DNA of 31,216 bases. Source: Lachnospiraceae bacterium UBA7027 (GTDB lineage: Bacteria > Bacillota > Clostridia > Lachnospirales > Lachnospiraceae). The DNA lies in NCBI GenBank assembly GCA_002494135.1, contig DLBG01000115.1, forward strand, positions 1 through 31,216, in the 5' to 3' direction. The stretch's first letter is position 1; each line of letters starts with the position of its first letter. Of this stretch, positions 21,996 to 30,840 are shown one piece after another. A program made the position numbers and the translations under genes. The notes under the pieces were generated by a model. The model worked only from the letters and a program-made list of their open reading frames with translations, made no database searches and was not told the DNA's origin.

Positions 21996-24398
21996 ATGAG
22001 TATCACAATTGCACTTGCAGGAAACCCGAACAGCGGTAAAACAACCCTGTTCAACGCGCTCACCGGTTCGAATCAGTTTGTCGGAAACTGGCCCGGTGTT
22101 ACGGTAGAGAAAAAAGAGGGTAAGTTAAAAAAACACGATGATGTTACCATCACCGACCTGCCCGGTATCTATTCCCTTTCTCCCTACACTCTGGAGGAAG
22201 TTGTTGCCAGAAACTATTTAATCAATGAACGTCCCGATGCGATTTTAAACATTATCGACGGAACAAACCTGGAAAGAAACCTGTATCTGACCACCCAGCT
22301 TACCGAGCTTGGAATTCCGGTAGTCATTGCCATTAACATGATGGATATTGTAAAGAAAAACGGCGATGAAATTCGCATTGAGGAACTTTCCAGAAACCTC
22401 GGCTGCAAAGTAATGGACATCTCCGCGTTAAAGGGAGACGGCGTAACGGAAGCGGCGGAAGAGGCCATCAAAGCGGCGAAAAACGGCAAGACCGTTCCTC
22501 TTCACACCTTCTCCGGTCCTGTGGAGCATGCGATTGCACATATCGAAGAAGCCGTTGTGCATGACATGCCGGAAGAGCAGCAAAGATGGTACGCCATAAA
22601 GATTTTTGAGCGTGACGACAAGGTTTTGGAGCAGATGAATATTCCTGCGGATAAAATGTCCCACATCGAAAACGATATTCAGGCGGCAGAGAAAGAACTG
22701 GACGACGATTCGGAAAGCATCATCACAAACGAACGTTACGTATATATTGCAGAGGTAATCAAATCCTGCTATAAAAAGAAAAACGCCGGAGCACTTTCCG
22801 CTTCGGATAAAATCGATAAAATCGTCACCAACAGATGGCTCGGCCTTCCTATTTTTGCCGCGATCATGTTTGCGGTTTACTGGATTGCCATGGTTGGTGT
22901 CGGTGCGCCGGCAACGGATTTTACTAATGACTGCATTTTCGGCGACGGTTTCCATCTGTTCGGAATCGATAAGGGATACGCAGAGCTGGCAGAGAGATTT
23001 GCCGATGCGTCCGCAATCGTGGACGGATACAACGTGTACGTGGAAGAGAACGGTACGGAACCCACGGGTGATTTTATCTATACCGTGGAAGATGAAGAAA
23101 CACTGGAAGTCAGTGAAGAGACGGCAACGCTTGATGACTATAACGAAGCCGTTGCAACACTTAAGGAAATCGGAGAAGAGCCAGATCCTTCACAGTACGG
23201 CGTCTGGGTACCCGGTATTCCCGCCATCGTGGAAGCGGGGCTTGATAAAGTCAACGCAGCAGACTGGTTAAAGGGACTGATTCTTGACGGTATTGTTGCC
23301 GGTGTCGGTGCGGTACTCGGTTTCGTTCCGCAGATGCTGGTGCTTTTCTTCCTGCTGGCATTTCTGGAAGCCTGTGGCTATATGGCAAGAATCGCTTTCG
23401 TTCTCGACAGGGTGTTCCGTAAATTCGGACTTTCCGGTAAATCCTTCATTCCGATGTTAATCGGTGTCGGATGCGGTGTGCCGGGTGTTATGGCAAGCCG
23501 TACCATTGAAAACGAGCGTGACAGAAGAATGACCATCATGACCACAACCTTCATTCCCTGCGGCGCAAAGGTTCCGTTCATTGCAATGATTGCAGGCGCG
23601 ATTTTCGGTGGCTCACCGTGGATTTCGGTATCCGCATATTTTATCGGAATGGCTGCAATTATTATTTCCGGTATTATGCTTAAGAAAACAAAAATGTTTG
23701 CCGGGGATCCCGCTCCTTTCGTAATGGAGCTTCCCGCATATCATATGCCGACTCTCGGAAACCTGCTTCGTTCCATGTGGGAGAGAGGCTGGTCCTTCAT
23801 TAAGAAAGCCGGAACGATTATTTTACTTTCTACAATTGTAGTATGGTTTACCTCTTACTTCGGATTCACTTCCGACGGTTTCCGCATGCTTGCGGAGGAT
23901 GAGCTGGAGCTTTCCATTCTGGCCAGAATCGGAAGCGTCCTTGCATGGATCTTTGTTCCTCTCGGATGGGGTAACTGGCAGGCAGCAGTCGCTTCGATTA
24001 CCGGTCTTGTAGCCAAGGAAAACATCGTAGGCACCATGGGTGTGCTTTACGGAGGCGGAGAACTTACCACATGGCAGGCACTTGCGCAGGCATTCACAGG
24101 CGTCAGTGGCATGTCCTTCCTGGTATTCAACCTTCTTTGCGCTCCCTGCTTCGCGGCAATCGGTGCAATCAAACGTGAAATGAACAACGCCAAGTGGACA
24201 TGGTTTGCAATCGGATATCAGTGCGGATTCGCTTATATCATTTCCCTGATGATTAACCAGTTCGGCAATATCTTTATCGGCAAGGCAAACGTAGTCGGAA
24301 TCATCTTTGCGACGGCGGCACTCGGCGGAATGATTTATATGCTGTTTATTAAAAAATACAAAGAAGCTAATAAGCTTACGGTGGCAAGTGCCAAATAA
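21996..24398 (+). CDS. feoB: Ferrous iron transporter FeoB
   Basis: 800 aa. The N-terminal G-protein domain has G1 GNPNSGKTT at 9-17, G2 GVTVE at 34-38, G3 DLPG at 54-57, G4 NMMD at 114-117 and G5 SALKG. A linker region (about 170-280) leads to the membrane domain, with GVGCGVPGVMASR and PCGAKVP in the gate motifs. It imports Fe2+ across the cytoplasmic membrane. Between the first membrane helix and the first gate region lies an acidic insertion of about 90 residues (nucleotides about 22940-23210). The GAGGAGG ribosome site lies within the end of the second feoA. Confidence 0.95.
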   Translation: MSITIALAGNPNSGKTTLFNALTGSNQFVGNWPGVTVEKKEGKLKKHDDVTITDLPGIYSLSPYTLEEVVARNYLINERPDAILNIIDGTNLERNLYLTTQLTELGIPVVIAINMMDIVKKNGDEIRIEELSRNLGCKVMDISALKGDGVTEAAEEAIKAAKNGKTVPLHTFSGPVEHAIAHIEEAVVHDMPEEQQRWYAIKIFERDDKVLEQMNIPADKMSHIENDIQAAEKELDDDSESIITNERYVYIAEVIKSCYKKKNAGALSASDKIDKIVTNRWLGLPIFAAIMFAVYWIAMVGVGAPATDFTNDCIFGDGFHLFGIDKGYAELAERFADASAIVDGYNVYVEENGTEPTGDFIYTVEDEETLEVSEETATLDDYNEAVATLKEIGEEPDPSQYGVWVPGIPAIVEAGLDKVNAADWLKGLILDGIVAGVGAVLGFVPQMLVLFFLLAFLEACGYMARIAFVLDRVFRKFGLSGKSFIPMLIGVGCGVPGVMASRTIENERDRRMTIMTTTFIPCGAKVPFIAMIAGAIFGGSPWISVSAYFIGMAAIIISGIMLKKTKMFAGDPAPFVMELPAYHMPTLGNLLRSMWERGWSFIKKAGTIILLSTIVVWFTSYFGFTSDGFRMLAEDELELSILARIGSVLAWIFVPLGWGNWQAAVASITGLVAKENIVGTMGVLYGGGELTTWQALAQAFTGVSGMSFLVFNLLCAPCFAAIGAIKREMNNAKWTWFAIGYQCGFAYIISLMINQFGNIFIGKANVVGIIFATAALGGMIYMLFIKKYKEANKLTVASAK

Positions 24399-24413
24399 AG
24401 CGAGGTGTGATTT

Positions 24414-24614
24414 ATGATTTCCTGGATGGTTGCAAATGCAGGTACCATAGTGATAACGTTAATACTTGCTCTGGCAGTGGCGGGAATCATAGTATTTCTG
24501 ATCAAAGAAAAGAAACAGGGCAAATCATCCTGCGGCGGAAACTGTGCACACTGTAAAATGTGTTCGGGCTGTAAAAATGCGGGAGAGCAGGTGCCAAACA
24601 AAAACCTGTCGTGA
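24414..24614 (+). CDS. FeoB-associated Cys-rich membrane protein
   Basis: 66 aa: one membrane helix (about 8-30), a lysine-rich stretch and a C-terminal cysteine cluster C-x3-C-x2-C-x2-C-x2-C (SCGGNCAHCKMCSGC). This matches the small FeoB-associated family (Pfam FeoB_associated, formerly named virus attachment p12 family), found beside feoB in Clostridia. A role in handling Fe2+ at the membrane is presumed, not proven. The gene starts 15 bases after feoB and closes the iron operon. Confidence 0.9.
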   Translation: MISWMVANAGTIVITLILALAVAGIIVFLIKEKKQGKSSCGGNCAHCKMCSGCKNAGEQVPNKNLS

Positions 24615-24620
24615 TATAAT
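24591..24620 (+). promoter_or_regulatory. Candidate promoter for the methyltransferase/ZIP operon
   Basis: An extended -10 TGATATAAT (24612-24620) is complete and lies at the end of the Cys-rich gene. A GTGCCA at 24591-24596 could serve as -35 at 18 bp. No terminator separates it from feoB, so read-through from the iron promoter is also possible. Confidence 0.5.
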
Positions 24621-24649
24621 TAAAAAAAATCATGCAGGGAGGGAACGGC

Positions 24650-25246
24650 ATGTTCTGGGATAAAGCATCGTCTTTATACGATTTCTTCGAAACTGTATAT
24701 AATTACAAAGTTTATAAGGGTACCGGAAAGAAGGTTGCCGAGTTTGTCGAAGCAGGAGATACCGTGCTCGAATGCGCCTGCGGAACCGGCGGCATTACGG
24801 TTGATGTGGCGCCGAAGTGCAGAAGAATGATAGCAAGTGATTTTTCAATCGGAATGCTTCGGAAGGCTTCGAAAAAATGCAGACGTTACGGCAATGTAAC
24901 GTTTAAAAAAGCAGATATCACGAATCTGAAATGCAAAGCCAACCGTTTTGACAAAGCCATAGCCGGCAATGTCATTCACCTTCTTCCGCAACCGCAAAAA
25001 GCGATGGAAGAGCTCGAACGAGTGGTTAAGCCGGGCGGAAAAATCATCATTCCGACTTACATCAACATGGCGAAGCAGTCAAACCGTTTTGTTACGGGAA
25101 TCGTAGGAAAAATGGGTGCGAATTTTCAGAACCAGTTTGATCTGCGCTCCTACATGGAATTCTTTCGCAGGATGGGATACCGGGATGTTGAGTACTATGT
25201 GGTCGACGGCCGGATGCCCTGTGCAATAGCAGTAATTCAGTTATGA
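24650..25246 (+). CDS. Class I SAM-dependent methyltransferase (UbiE/Methyltransf_11-like)
   Basis: 198 aa from the ATG at 24650, with GGGAGGG 6 bases upstream; an in-frame ATG at 24632 lies within the leader and has no ribosome site. Motif I is VLECACGTGG (SAM binding), followed by motif IV NRFDKAIAGNVIHLLP and the VVKPGGKIIIPTY strand. The family transfers a methyl group from SAM; the substrate is unknown. The stop overlaps the next gene's ATG by 4 bases (ATGA), which couples it to the ZIP transporter. Confidence 0.85.
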   Translation: MFWDKASSLYDFFETVYNYKVYKGTGKKVAEFVEAGDTVLECACGTGGITVDVAPKCRRMIASDFSIGMLRKASKKCRRYGNVTFKKADITNLKCKANRFDKAIAGNVIHLLPQPQKAMEELERVVKPGGKIIIPTYINMAKQSNRFVTGIVGKMGANFQNQFDLRSYMEFFRRMGYRDVEYYVVDGRMPCAIAVIQL

Positions 25247-26025
25247 ACAAAACTACAATAATAGGATTATTAATCCCCTTTGCGGGAACGTCACTCGGTT
25301 CCGCCTGCGTATTCTTTATGAAAAAGCAGCTGGGAGATAAGGTACAAAAGGCTCTGACCGGATTCGCCGCAGGCGTTATGGTGGCGGCATCTGTCTGGAG
25401 CCTGATTATCCCGGCCATGGATCAGTCGGAAAATATGGGAAAACTTTCCTTCCTTCCCGCATTTATCGGCTTCTGGCTCGGAATTCTCTTTTTGCTTTTG
25501 CTGGACAGTGTGATTCCGCATCTGCATTTAAATGCCACACAGTCCGAAGGACCGAAATCAAAGCTGAAGCGAACGACGATGATGGTCCTTGCGGTTACAC
25601 TGCACAACATTCCGGAGGGAATGGCGGTCGGTGTGGTTTTGGCAGGACTTCTGGCGGGAAATGCAACCATTACGACAGGCGGGGCACTGGCACTGGCAAT
25701 CGGAATTGCAATTCAGAATTTTCCGGAAGGTGCCATTATCTCCATGCCTCTGTGTGCGGAAGGAAAGAGTAAGGGAAAAGCTTTTCTGGGAGGTGTTTTA
25801 TCCGGTGCGGTGGAACCTGTCGGCGCGCTTCTTACGATACTGGCAGCGGGCTTATTTGTTCCGGCCATGCCGTATTTGTTAAGTTTTGCAGCCGGAGCCA
25901 TGGTTTATGTGGTGGTGGAAGAGCTGATTCCGGAAATGTCGGAAGGAAAACATTCCAACATCGGTGTTGTGATGTTTGCATTCGGATTTACATTGATGAT
26001 GGCACTTGACGTGGCACTCGGATAA
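25243..26025 (+). CDS. ZIP-family divalent metal transporter
   Basis: 260 aa with about eight membrane segments. The ZIP signature is complete: HNIPEG at 121-126 and QNFPEG at 158-163, the metal-binding pairs of TM4 and TM5. A His-containing segment (IPHLHLNA, about 91-98) lies before the SEG/KS-rich loop. ZIP proteins import Zn2+, Fe2+ or Mn2+ across the cytoplasmic membrane. The metal cannot be told from sequence, but the nearby feo operon makes iron or another transition metal plausible. The ATG overlaps the methyltransferase stop. Confidence 0.9.
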   Translation: MNKTTIIGLLIPFAGTSLGSACVFFMKKQLGDKVQKALTGFAAGVMVAASVWSLIIPAMDQSENMGKLSFLPAFIGFWLGILFLLLLDSVIPHLHLNATQSEGPKSKLKRTTMMVLAVTLHNIPEGMAVGVVLAGLLAGNATITTGGALALAIGIAIQNFPEGAIISMPLCAEGKSKGKAFLGGVLSGAVEPVGALLTILAAGLFVPAMPYLLSFAAGAMVYVVVEELIPEMSEGKHSNIGVVMFAFGFTLMMALDVALG

Positions 26026-26042
26026 AACAATAATAGTATTGT
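26006..26042 (+). promoter_or_regulatory. Promoter and small palindrome before the acyltransferase gene
   Basis: TTGACG (26006-26011) and AATAAT (26029-26034) lie 17 bp apart at the end of the ZIP gene. ACAATA-ATAG-TATTGT (26027-26042) forms a 6-bp palindrome that covers the -10 and directly precedes the next ATG at 26044. The expected transcription start is at or within a few bases of that ATG. Confidence 0.45.
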
Positions 26043-26043
26043 T

Positions 26044-27159
26044 ATGAATCTGAAAGCCGCGGATAAAAAAAGAGAGATGAATTTCGAACTGTTGCGCATT
26101 ATCGCAATGGTTATGGTTGTTACACTTCATTACTGGGGCAAGACCGGCTTTCTTGACAAAGTGCCGGCATCCGAACCTGGATTCTATGTGGCATGGTTCT
26201 TTGAATCCTGTTGTATCTGTGCCGTAAACTGTTATGTTCTGTTAACGGGATTTTTCATGTGTGAAAAGAAATTTAAAATAAGCCGTGTGCTTCGTATCTG
26301 GCTGCAGGTACTGGAGTACACGGTGATTTTGTATCTGGTAAGCTGTCTTGCCGGGATGAATTCGTTTGAAGCAGCCGGGGTAAAGAAGAGCCTTTTGCCG
26401 ATTACGAACGAAACTTACTGGTTTATGACCAAGTATATCTTTTTGCTGATTCTAAGCCCCTTTATAAATCTTCTCATCGAAAATTGCGACAGGTTGCGCT
26501 TAAAAGTACTTTGCATCAGTCTGTTTGCGGTATTTTCCGTTTTACCATCGGTTTTTCATTATACAGACTTTTTAAATCTTTCCCGCGGATATTCTCTGCC
26601 GTGGTTTGTCTGCCTTTATATTTTCGGAGCCTATATCCGAAAATTCGGAGTGCCGTTTTTTTCCTCAAAAGGAAAATGTCTTGCGGGGTATTTAATCAGC
26701 ATTCTTTGTATCTATGTTCCGAGGGTAATATTCGGATTGTTAAAATGCTATGCGGACAAAGAATACGGATATGCGAAGGTTCTTTATAATTACAATTTTG
26801 TATTCACGCTTCTTAGTGCGTTATTTTTATTCGGACTGATTAAAAACATGACAATCAAAAGCAGTGCAGTGGGCCGTGTCATCGCATTCCTAGCGCCCAC
26901 AACGCTTGGTGTTTATCTGCTTCATTTAAACGATTACAGTGTCAAATGGTTCTTCCGCGGGATTCTCAGGCCGGAGAGAATCGGCAATCCGGGACTTTTA
27001 ATTGCACATTCTCTGTTTGTGATTTTAGCCGTTTATCTGCTTTGCGCGATGGCTGAAAAAATCCGGCTGTGGATCTTCGAGGCTAATCCGTTGATGAAAA
27101 AGGTATTTCAGTGGACGGATGGGATATTCGATAAAATTTTACTTGAATTTAATTTTTAA
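26044..27159 (+). CDS. Acyltransferase 3 family membrane protein
   Basis: 371 aa with about ten membrane segments. The start is typical of the family: the conserved N-terminal ELLRIIAMVMVVTLHYWG contains catalytic-type His29. Members transfer acetyl or other acyl groups to sugars of cell-wall or surface polysaccharides. The substrate is not known. No ribosome site precedes the ATG at 26044; an alternative Met at 26077 also has none, and the first is preferred because it keeps the usual basic N-terminus before the first helix. It follows the ZIP gene by 18 bases. Confidence 0.8.
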   Translation: MNLKAADKKREMNFELLRIIAMVMVVTLHYWGKTGFLDKVPASEPGFYVAWFFESCCICAVNCYVLLTGFFMCEKKFKISRVLRIWLQVLEYTVILYLVSCLAGMNSFEAAGVKKSLLPITNETYWFMTKYIFLLILSPFINLLIENCDRLRLKVLCISLFAVFSVLPSVFHYTDFLNLSRGYSLPWFVCLYIFGAYIRKFGVPFFSSKGKCLAGYLISILCIYVPRVIFGLLKCYADKEYGYAKVLYNYNFVFTLLSALFLFGLIKNMTIKSSAVGRVIAFLAPTTLGVYLLHLNDYSVKWFFRGILRPERIGNPGLLIAHSLFVILAVYLLCAMAEKIRLWIFEANPLMKKVFQWTDGIFDKILLEFNF

Positions 27160-27214
27160 TTCTATTAGCCTTTTCTTAGGACGTCTGAATCTGTTTTAAG
27201 AGGAGGCTATTTTA

Positions 27215-28201
27215 TTGAATCAGGAACAACTTCACGGCCATGTTTCCGAAAGCTCCGGAAATGAGAGCAATATTTGCCAGATTTATGCCATAAAAGACGG
27301 CGAAACGGTTTATGACGATTGCTGGCACGGTTTTACGAGCGAAGACGCAATGAATGTCAATTCCGTGACCAAAGGCGTAGTGGCTTTGATTACCGGAATC
27401 GCACTGGACAGGGGCTTTATTGACAGTGTTGACCGGAAGGTGATGGATTATTTCCCGGATTATCAGGTGAAACGCGGAGAGAAAACGATTTACGATGTTA
27501 CAATCCGGCATCTGCTGACCATGACGGCACCGTATAAAGGCAAGTCGGATCCGTGGAAAAAAGTCTGTACTTCACAGGACTGGACTCTTACGACACTTGA
27601 TTTTCTCGGCGGCAGAAACGGAATTACCAATGAATTCAGATATTCAACGATAGGCATCCAGATTCTCGTCGGCATCATAGAAAGAGCGACCAAAGAGAAA
27701 TGTATCGATTTTGCGAATGAGAATCTGTTTGAACCGCTGGGGTTAAAAAAGCGCGTCGTACACGGAGGCAGTTCCAAGGAAGACCAGTTTGATTTTCTTA
27801 TGAATAAGAATCCCAGAAAATTCGAGTGGTACTCGGATCCTCAGGATACGGTCACCGCAGGCTGGGGACTGTGCATGTCGGCAAAAGATATGGCGGTTAT
27901 CGGAAACATGGTACTAAACGGCGGTTTGTATCATGACAAAAGAATTCTTTCCGGAGAATACATAAAAGAGATGACCACACCGTACATAAAACTGGGAGAA
28001 CGCTTCGGTTTTATGAGTTACGGTTACTTATGGTACAAGCCGTTTGAAGACAGAGAGGTCTATGCGGCAATCGGTGATTCCGGAAATATCATTTATGTGA
28101 ATCTTGATCGGAAGGTATCGGTCGGTATTACCGGTACGTTTAAACCGAGGATTTTTGACAGAGTTGATTTTATAGAAAATAAGGTACTGCCTGCACTGTA
28201 A
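27215..28201 (+). CDS. Beta-lactamase-fold serine hydrolase
   Basis: 328 aa, starting at TTG 27215, preceded by AGGAGG at an 8-base distance; no ATG fits. The catalytic SxxK is Ser50-Val-Thr-Lys53 (NVNSVTKG), and the second motif is YST at 143-145 in place of the usual YxN. The C-terminal conserved box is GDSGN, not KTG. It belongs to the class C beta-lactamase/penicillin-binding-protein superfamily, which includes peptidases, esterases and transesterases. No signal peptide is seen, so it is probably cytoplasmic, which is unusual for wall-active members and points to an esterase or peptidase role. The substrate is unknown. Confidence 0.8.
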   Translation: MNQEQLHGHVSESSGNESNICQIYAIKDGETVYDDCWHGFTSEDAMNVNSVTKGVVALITGIALDRGFIDSVDRKVMDYFPDYQVKRGEKTIYDVTIRHLLTMTAPYKGKSDPWKKVCTSQDWTLTTLDFLGGRNGITNEFRYSTIGIQILVGIIERATKEKCIDFANENLFEPLGLKKRVVHGGSSKEDQFDFLMNKNPRKFEWYSDPQDTVTAGWGLCMSAKDMAVIGNMVLNGGLYHDKRILSGEYIKEMTTPYIKLGERFGFMSYGYLWYKPFEDREVYAAIGDSGNIIYVNLDRKVSVGITGTFKPRIFDRVDFIENKVLPAL

Positions 28202-28251
28202 AACCAAAGGCATCGGAAGTTAAGCCAGGAGTATATTGGGGAGGGAAAGAC

Positions 28252-28941
28252 ATGGATTACGGAATCACGGAAGAGGATATTTACAAACAGCTGGGTGGAA
28301 ACTATAAAAACGGTATCATTGTGCTCGGAATCGTGGCGCTGTCAGCCGGTGTGGGCGGCGGACTGTGCGTTAAGAGCCTCGGCTTTTTAAATGCGGTGAC
28401 GATTATTTTTCTTCTGCTTTTTATTGCAGCGATTGTTTTTATCGTGATACTGATTGTAAAAATGTCCTCGGTAAAGACTCATCCGGATATTTTAAGGCAG
28501 GGAGGCGCGGCAAAACTGGCCGGGCGAATCAATAACGGTTTGCGAAATCCGGCTTATATTGCATATTCTCTGGATGGTTCCCATTCGATGGTCACGCTGA
28601 TTACCGAGGAGTTTATCGTGGCGGGCAACGCCTATACCAAGCTGATGAATTTAAACAGTATCCGGGACGTAACAACGACATACATTCCGGAGCGAATCGT
28701 GATTTATATTAATAATCCCGTAATGACAGCCGCATCCCTTGCCGGTGATGCAATCGGAAAAGCATACTGGGAATCTAAGGGCTTAAATGAAAATACGAAA
28801 TTCGATTATCTGGAGATTGTGGATTTGTACGGAAACAAAGGACTTTACGGCGTCCAGCATCAGGATATGGAGAATGTGCTGCGGTTCCTGCTTGCAAATG
28901 CTCCGAAGATGAAACTCAATCCTGTTCCGAAACAGATGTAG
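28252..28941 (+). CDS. Membrane protein of unknown function
   Basis: 229 aa. Two membrane helices lie at about 20-41 and 46-70, separated by a very short turn, so both ends probably face the cytoplasm. The rest is soluble and contains a beta-rich stretch (SMVTLITEEFIVAGNAYTKL, then a VTTTYIPERIVIYINN strand pair) reminiscent of PH-like domains, but I do not recognise a family. GGGGAGGG lies 8 bases before the ATG. The gene is 22 bases upstream of the 476-aa gene and may be in one operon with it. Confidence 0.65.
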   Translation: MDYGITEEDIYKQLGGNYKNGIIVLGIVALSAGVGGGLCVKSLGFLNAVTIIFLLLFIAAIVFIVILIVKMSSVKTHPDILRQGGAAKLAGRINNGLRNPAYIAYSLDGSHSMVTLITEEFIVAGNAYTKLMNLNSIRDVTTTYIPERIVIYINNPVMTAASLAGDAIGKAYWESKGLNENTKFDYLEIVDLYGNKGLYGVQHQDMENVLRFLLANAPKMKLNPVPKQM

Positions 28942-28963
28942 GATTATAAAATGAGGAGGAGTA

Positions 28964-30394
28964 ATGTTTAACGTCGATTATAAGAAACTCACCTTGTCGT
29001 TTAACGAATTTTATGATGTTTCAAACGGGGTTATGCCGCATTACGGAGAATACTGCCTGCTTGAACTGAAAACAGGGACTTATACCGCGGGCGGCTGGCT
29101 TCCGTCCGGAGACGGAAATAACGGTGAGTTTATACGCGGAACCGCCGACACCGTTGATTCCAAAGAGGTTGTAAGATGGCACTCTTTAGAACGATATGAC
29201 CTTTCGGGCAGTCTTAAAAAAGAAGAGGTCAAAAGGATTAATCTCGGGGCCGAAGAAGAAGGCAGTCCCAATGTCCGGTTTGAGAAGTTTAAGTCGTTTG
29301 CAGACAAAAAATATCCAAAAGAAGAGCAGTTCTGCCTTTTGATTATGAAGGACGGAACTCTTGCGGCAGGCAGATGGAACAAGTGGAGGAATGAAGCCGG
29401 AGGAGCCTTTATTTATTCGTCGGCACTTGCGAGCCACGGCTGGGATGAAGTATGGGCATGGACACCGCTTGGGCCCGATGACACCTTCGAGGCGGAGGAG
29501 GAACTTAAGAACGAGATAAAGCAGGAAAAGAAGCGGAATAAAAATGCGGCCGTCGATCCGGAGCTTTTCAAATACGGAACAGACGTCAACGTATACTACG
29601 AAAAAGCGCTGGAAAAACTTAAGGAGGAATTCGACTGGGCAACTCTGCCGATGATGAAGAAGAAAACGCCGGTCTGGGAGATTGCGCGCCTTCACGGTAA
29701 CTATGTTTTCGGTCAGATCAGCGAAGGCTATTATGACAATTCAAAAATAGTGACTCCGTGGACAGAGGGCAAAACTTCGGACGAGTTCATAGAGTTTCTG
29801 TACAGATATACCCGCGATACCGTGGAGCACTCGAACCCGGAAGAGAAATTCAAATTCGGTACGGACATAGATGTATATCTGAAAAAGGCCTTCAATAATG
29901 TAAAGAAGGATTATCGATGGCTTGACAAAAAAATGCTCGAAAATACCTGGCAGTACGATATAAGGAAGGTAAAAGGGGACTTTGAATTTGTAAGAAGATA
30001 TCCGCCCGAAAAAAAGTATTCGGTGTATGATGTCGAAAGCGCGGAACGTTTTATAGAGAGTGTCGAATATGTCTACCAGAATGCAGCGCTTATGGCCAAT
30101 AAAACCGTGGCAAGTTATGCCGTTTCATTCGGTCATATCAGTCTGCACGGCTGGAATCTTGAGAGATATGCTTTCTATAAGCTGAAGTCGGGTGACTACA
30201 AAGTCAGCGTAACCGCAGGAGACCGCACGACCGGTGGCAGCAGGGATTTTTTCATCACACCGTACTGCTTTGAAGCAAAGACATACGAGGAATTCCTGGA
30301 CCGTTATCTGGAAATCGTTCCGGACTACTCGTTCGGACTCGGCAAAAAGGAACTGCTTCCCGACAAAAAACTGCAGGAATTTCTTGGATACTGA
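28964..30394 (+). CDS. Modular repeat protein of unknown function
   Basis: 476 aa, soluble, without signal peptide. Module A occurs at about 28-80 (EYCLLELKTGTYTAGGW) and 121-171 (QFCLLIMKDGTLAAGRW), with a diverged third copy at about 401-420 (RYAFYKLKSGDYKVS). Module B occurs at about 200-285 (FKYGTDVNVYYEKALEKLKE) and 294-375 (FKFGTDIDVYLKKAFNNVKK), with similar tails (DEFIEFLYRYTRD and ERFIESVEYVYQNA). The order is A-A-B-B-A'. A charged linker (Lys/Glu) at 175-195 joins the halves. I know of no assigned function. AGGAGG lies 6 bases before the ATG. Confidence 0.75.
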   Translation: MFNVDYKKLTLSFNEFYDVSNGVMPHYGEYCLLELKTGTYTAGGWLPSGDGNNGEFIRGTADTVDSKEVVRWHSLERYDLSGSLKKEEVKRINLGAEEEGSPNVRFEKFKSFADKKYPKEEQFCLLIMKDGTLAAGRWNKWRNEAGGAFIYSSALASHGWDEVWAWTPLGPDDTFEAEEELKNEIKQEKKRNKNAAVDPELFKYGTDVNVYYEKALEKLKEEFDWATLPMMKKKTPVWEIARLHGNYVFGQISEGYYDNSKIVTPWTEGKTSDEFIEFLYRYTRDTVEHSNPEEKFKFGTDIDVYLKKAFNNVKKDYRWLDKKMLENTWQYDIRKVKGDFEFVRRYPPEKKYSVYDVESAERFIESVEYVYQNAALMANKTVASYAVSFGHISLHGWNLERYAFYKLKSGDYKVSVTAGDRTTGGSRDFFITPYCFEAKTYEEFLDRYLEIVPDYSFGLGKKELLPDKKLQEFLGY

Positions 30395-30474
30395 TCAGAT
30401 CTCTTACGGATTGATTTTGCCAAACCATTGAAAAGGCATAACGGTCTGATTTTGTTTTTGGAAGAAGGAGAAAA

Positions 30475-30840
30475 ATGGAACTGAAGAAAATCGAATACAA
30501 ACTGACTGTATGCAAAGTGGAAGATATATCTGCAATAGATACGACAGCTGATTTTTATTTTATCGGAAAGACAGACGAAGAACTGTCACTGGTGTGTAAG
30601 ACGAAGGACACTCCGTCCAAAACCTTAGAACGTGATGATGGATGGAGAGGATTTCGTATTCAGGGAATACTCGATTTTTCGTTGATCGGTATTTTATCAA
30701 AACTGTCCGGAATCCTTGCGGAACATAAAATAGGAATTTTTGCCGTTTCCACTTACAATACGGATTATATCCTGGTAAAAGAAGAAAATTTTGAGAAAGC
30801 CTTAAGTGTACTGGCTGAGGAAGGATATACGGTGGTATGA
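30475..30840 (+). CDS. ACT-domain protein
   Basis: 121 aa. The C-terminal half is an ACT-type fold (GILDFSLIGILSKLSGILAEHKIGIFAVSTYNTDYILVKEE), similar to the uncharacterised COG3603/CASTOR-like ACT proteins; the N-terminal half (VCKVEDI, DFYFIGKTDEELSLVCK) may form the second ACT repeat. Such proteins usually bind amino acids to control enzymes. GAAGGAG lies 6 bases before the ATG. Its stop overlaps the ATG of the next small frame (ATGA). Confidence 0.85.
   Translation: MELKKIEYKLTVCKVEDISAIDTTADFYFIGKTDEELSLVCKTKDTPSKTLERDDGWRGFRIQGILDFSLIGILSKLSGILAEHKIGIFAVSTYNTDYILVKEENFEKALSVLAEEGYTVV

Noticed and set aside
30393..30455. Terminator between the 476-aa gene and the ACT gene
   Set aside because: ATCAGA and TCTGAT pair only across a loop of about 40 bases, and the T-run is interrupted; pairing is too weak to call.
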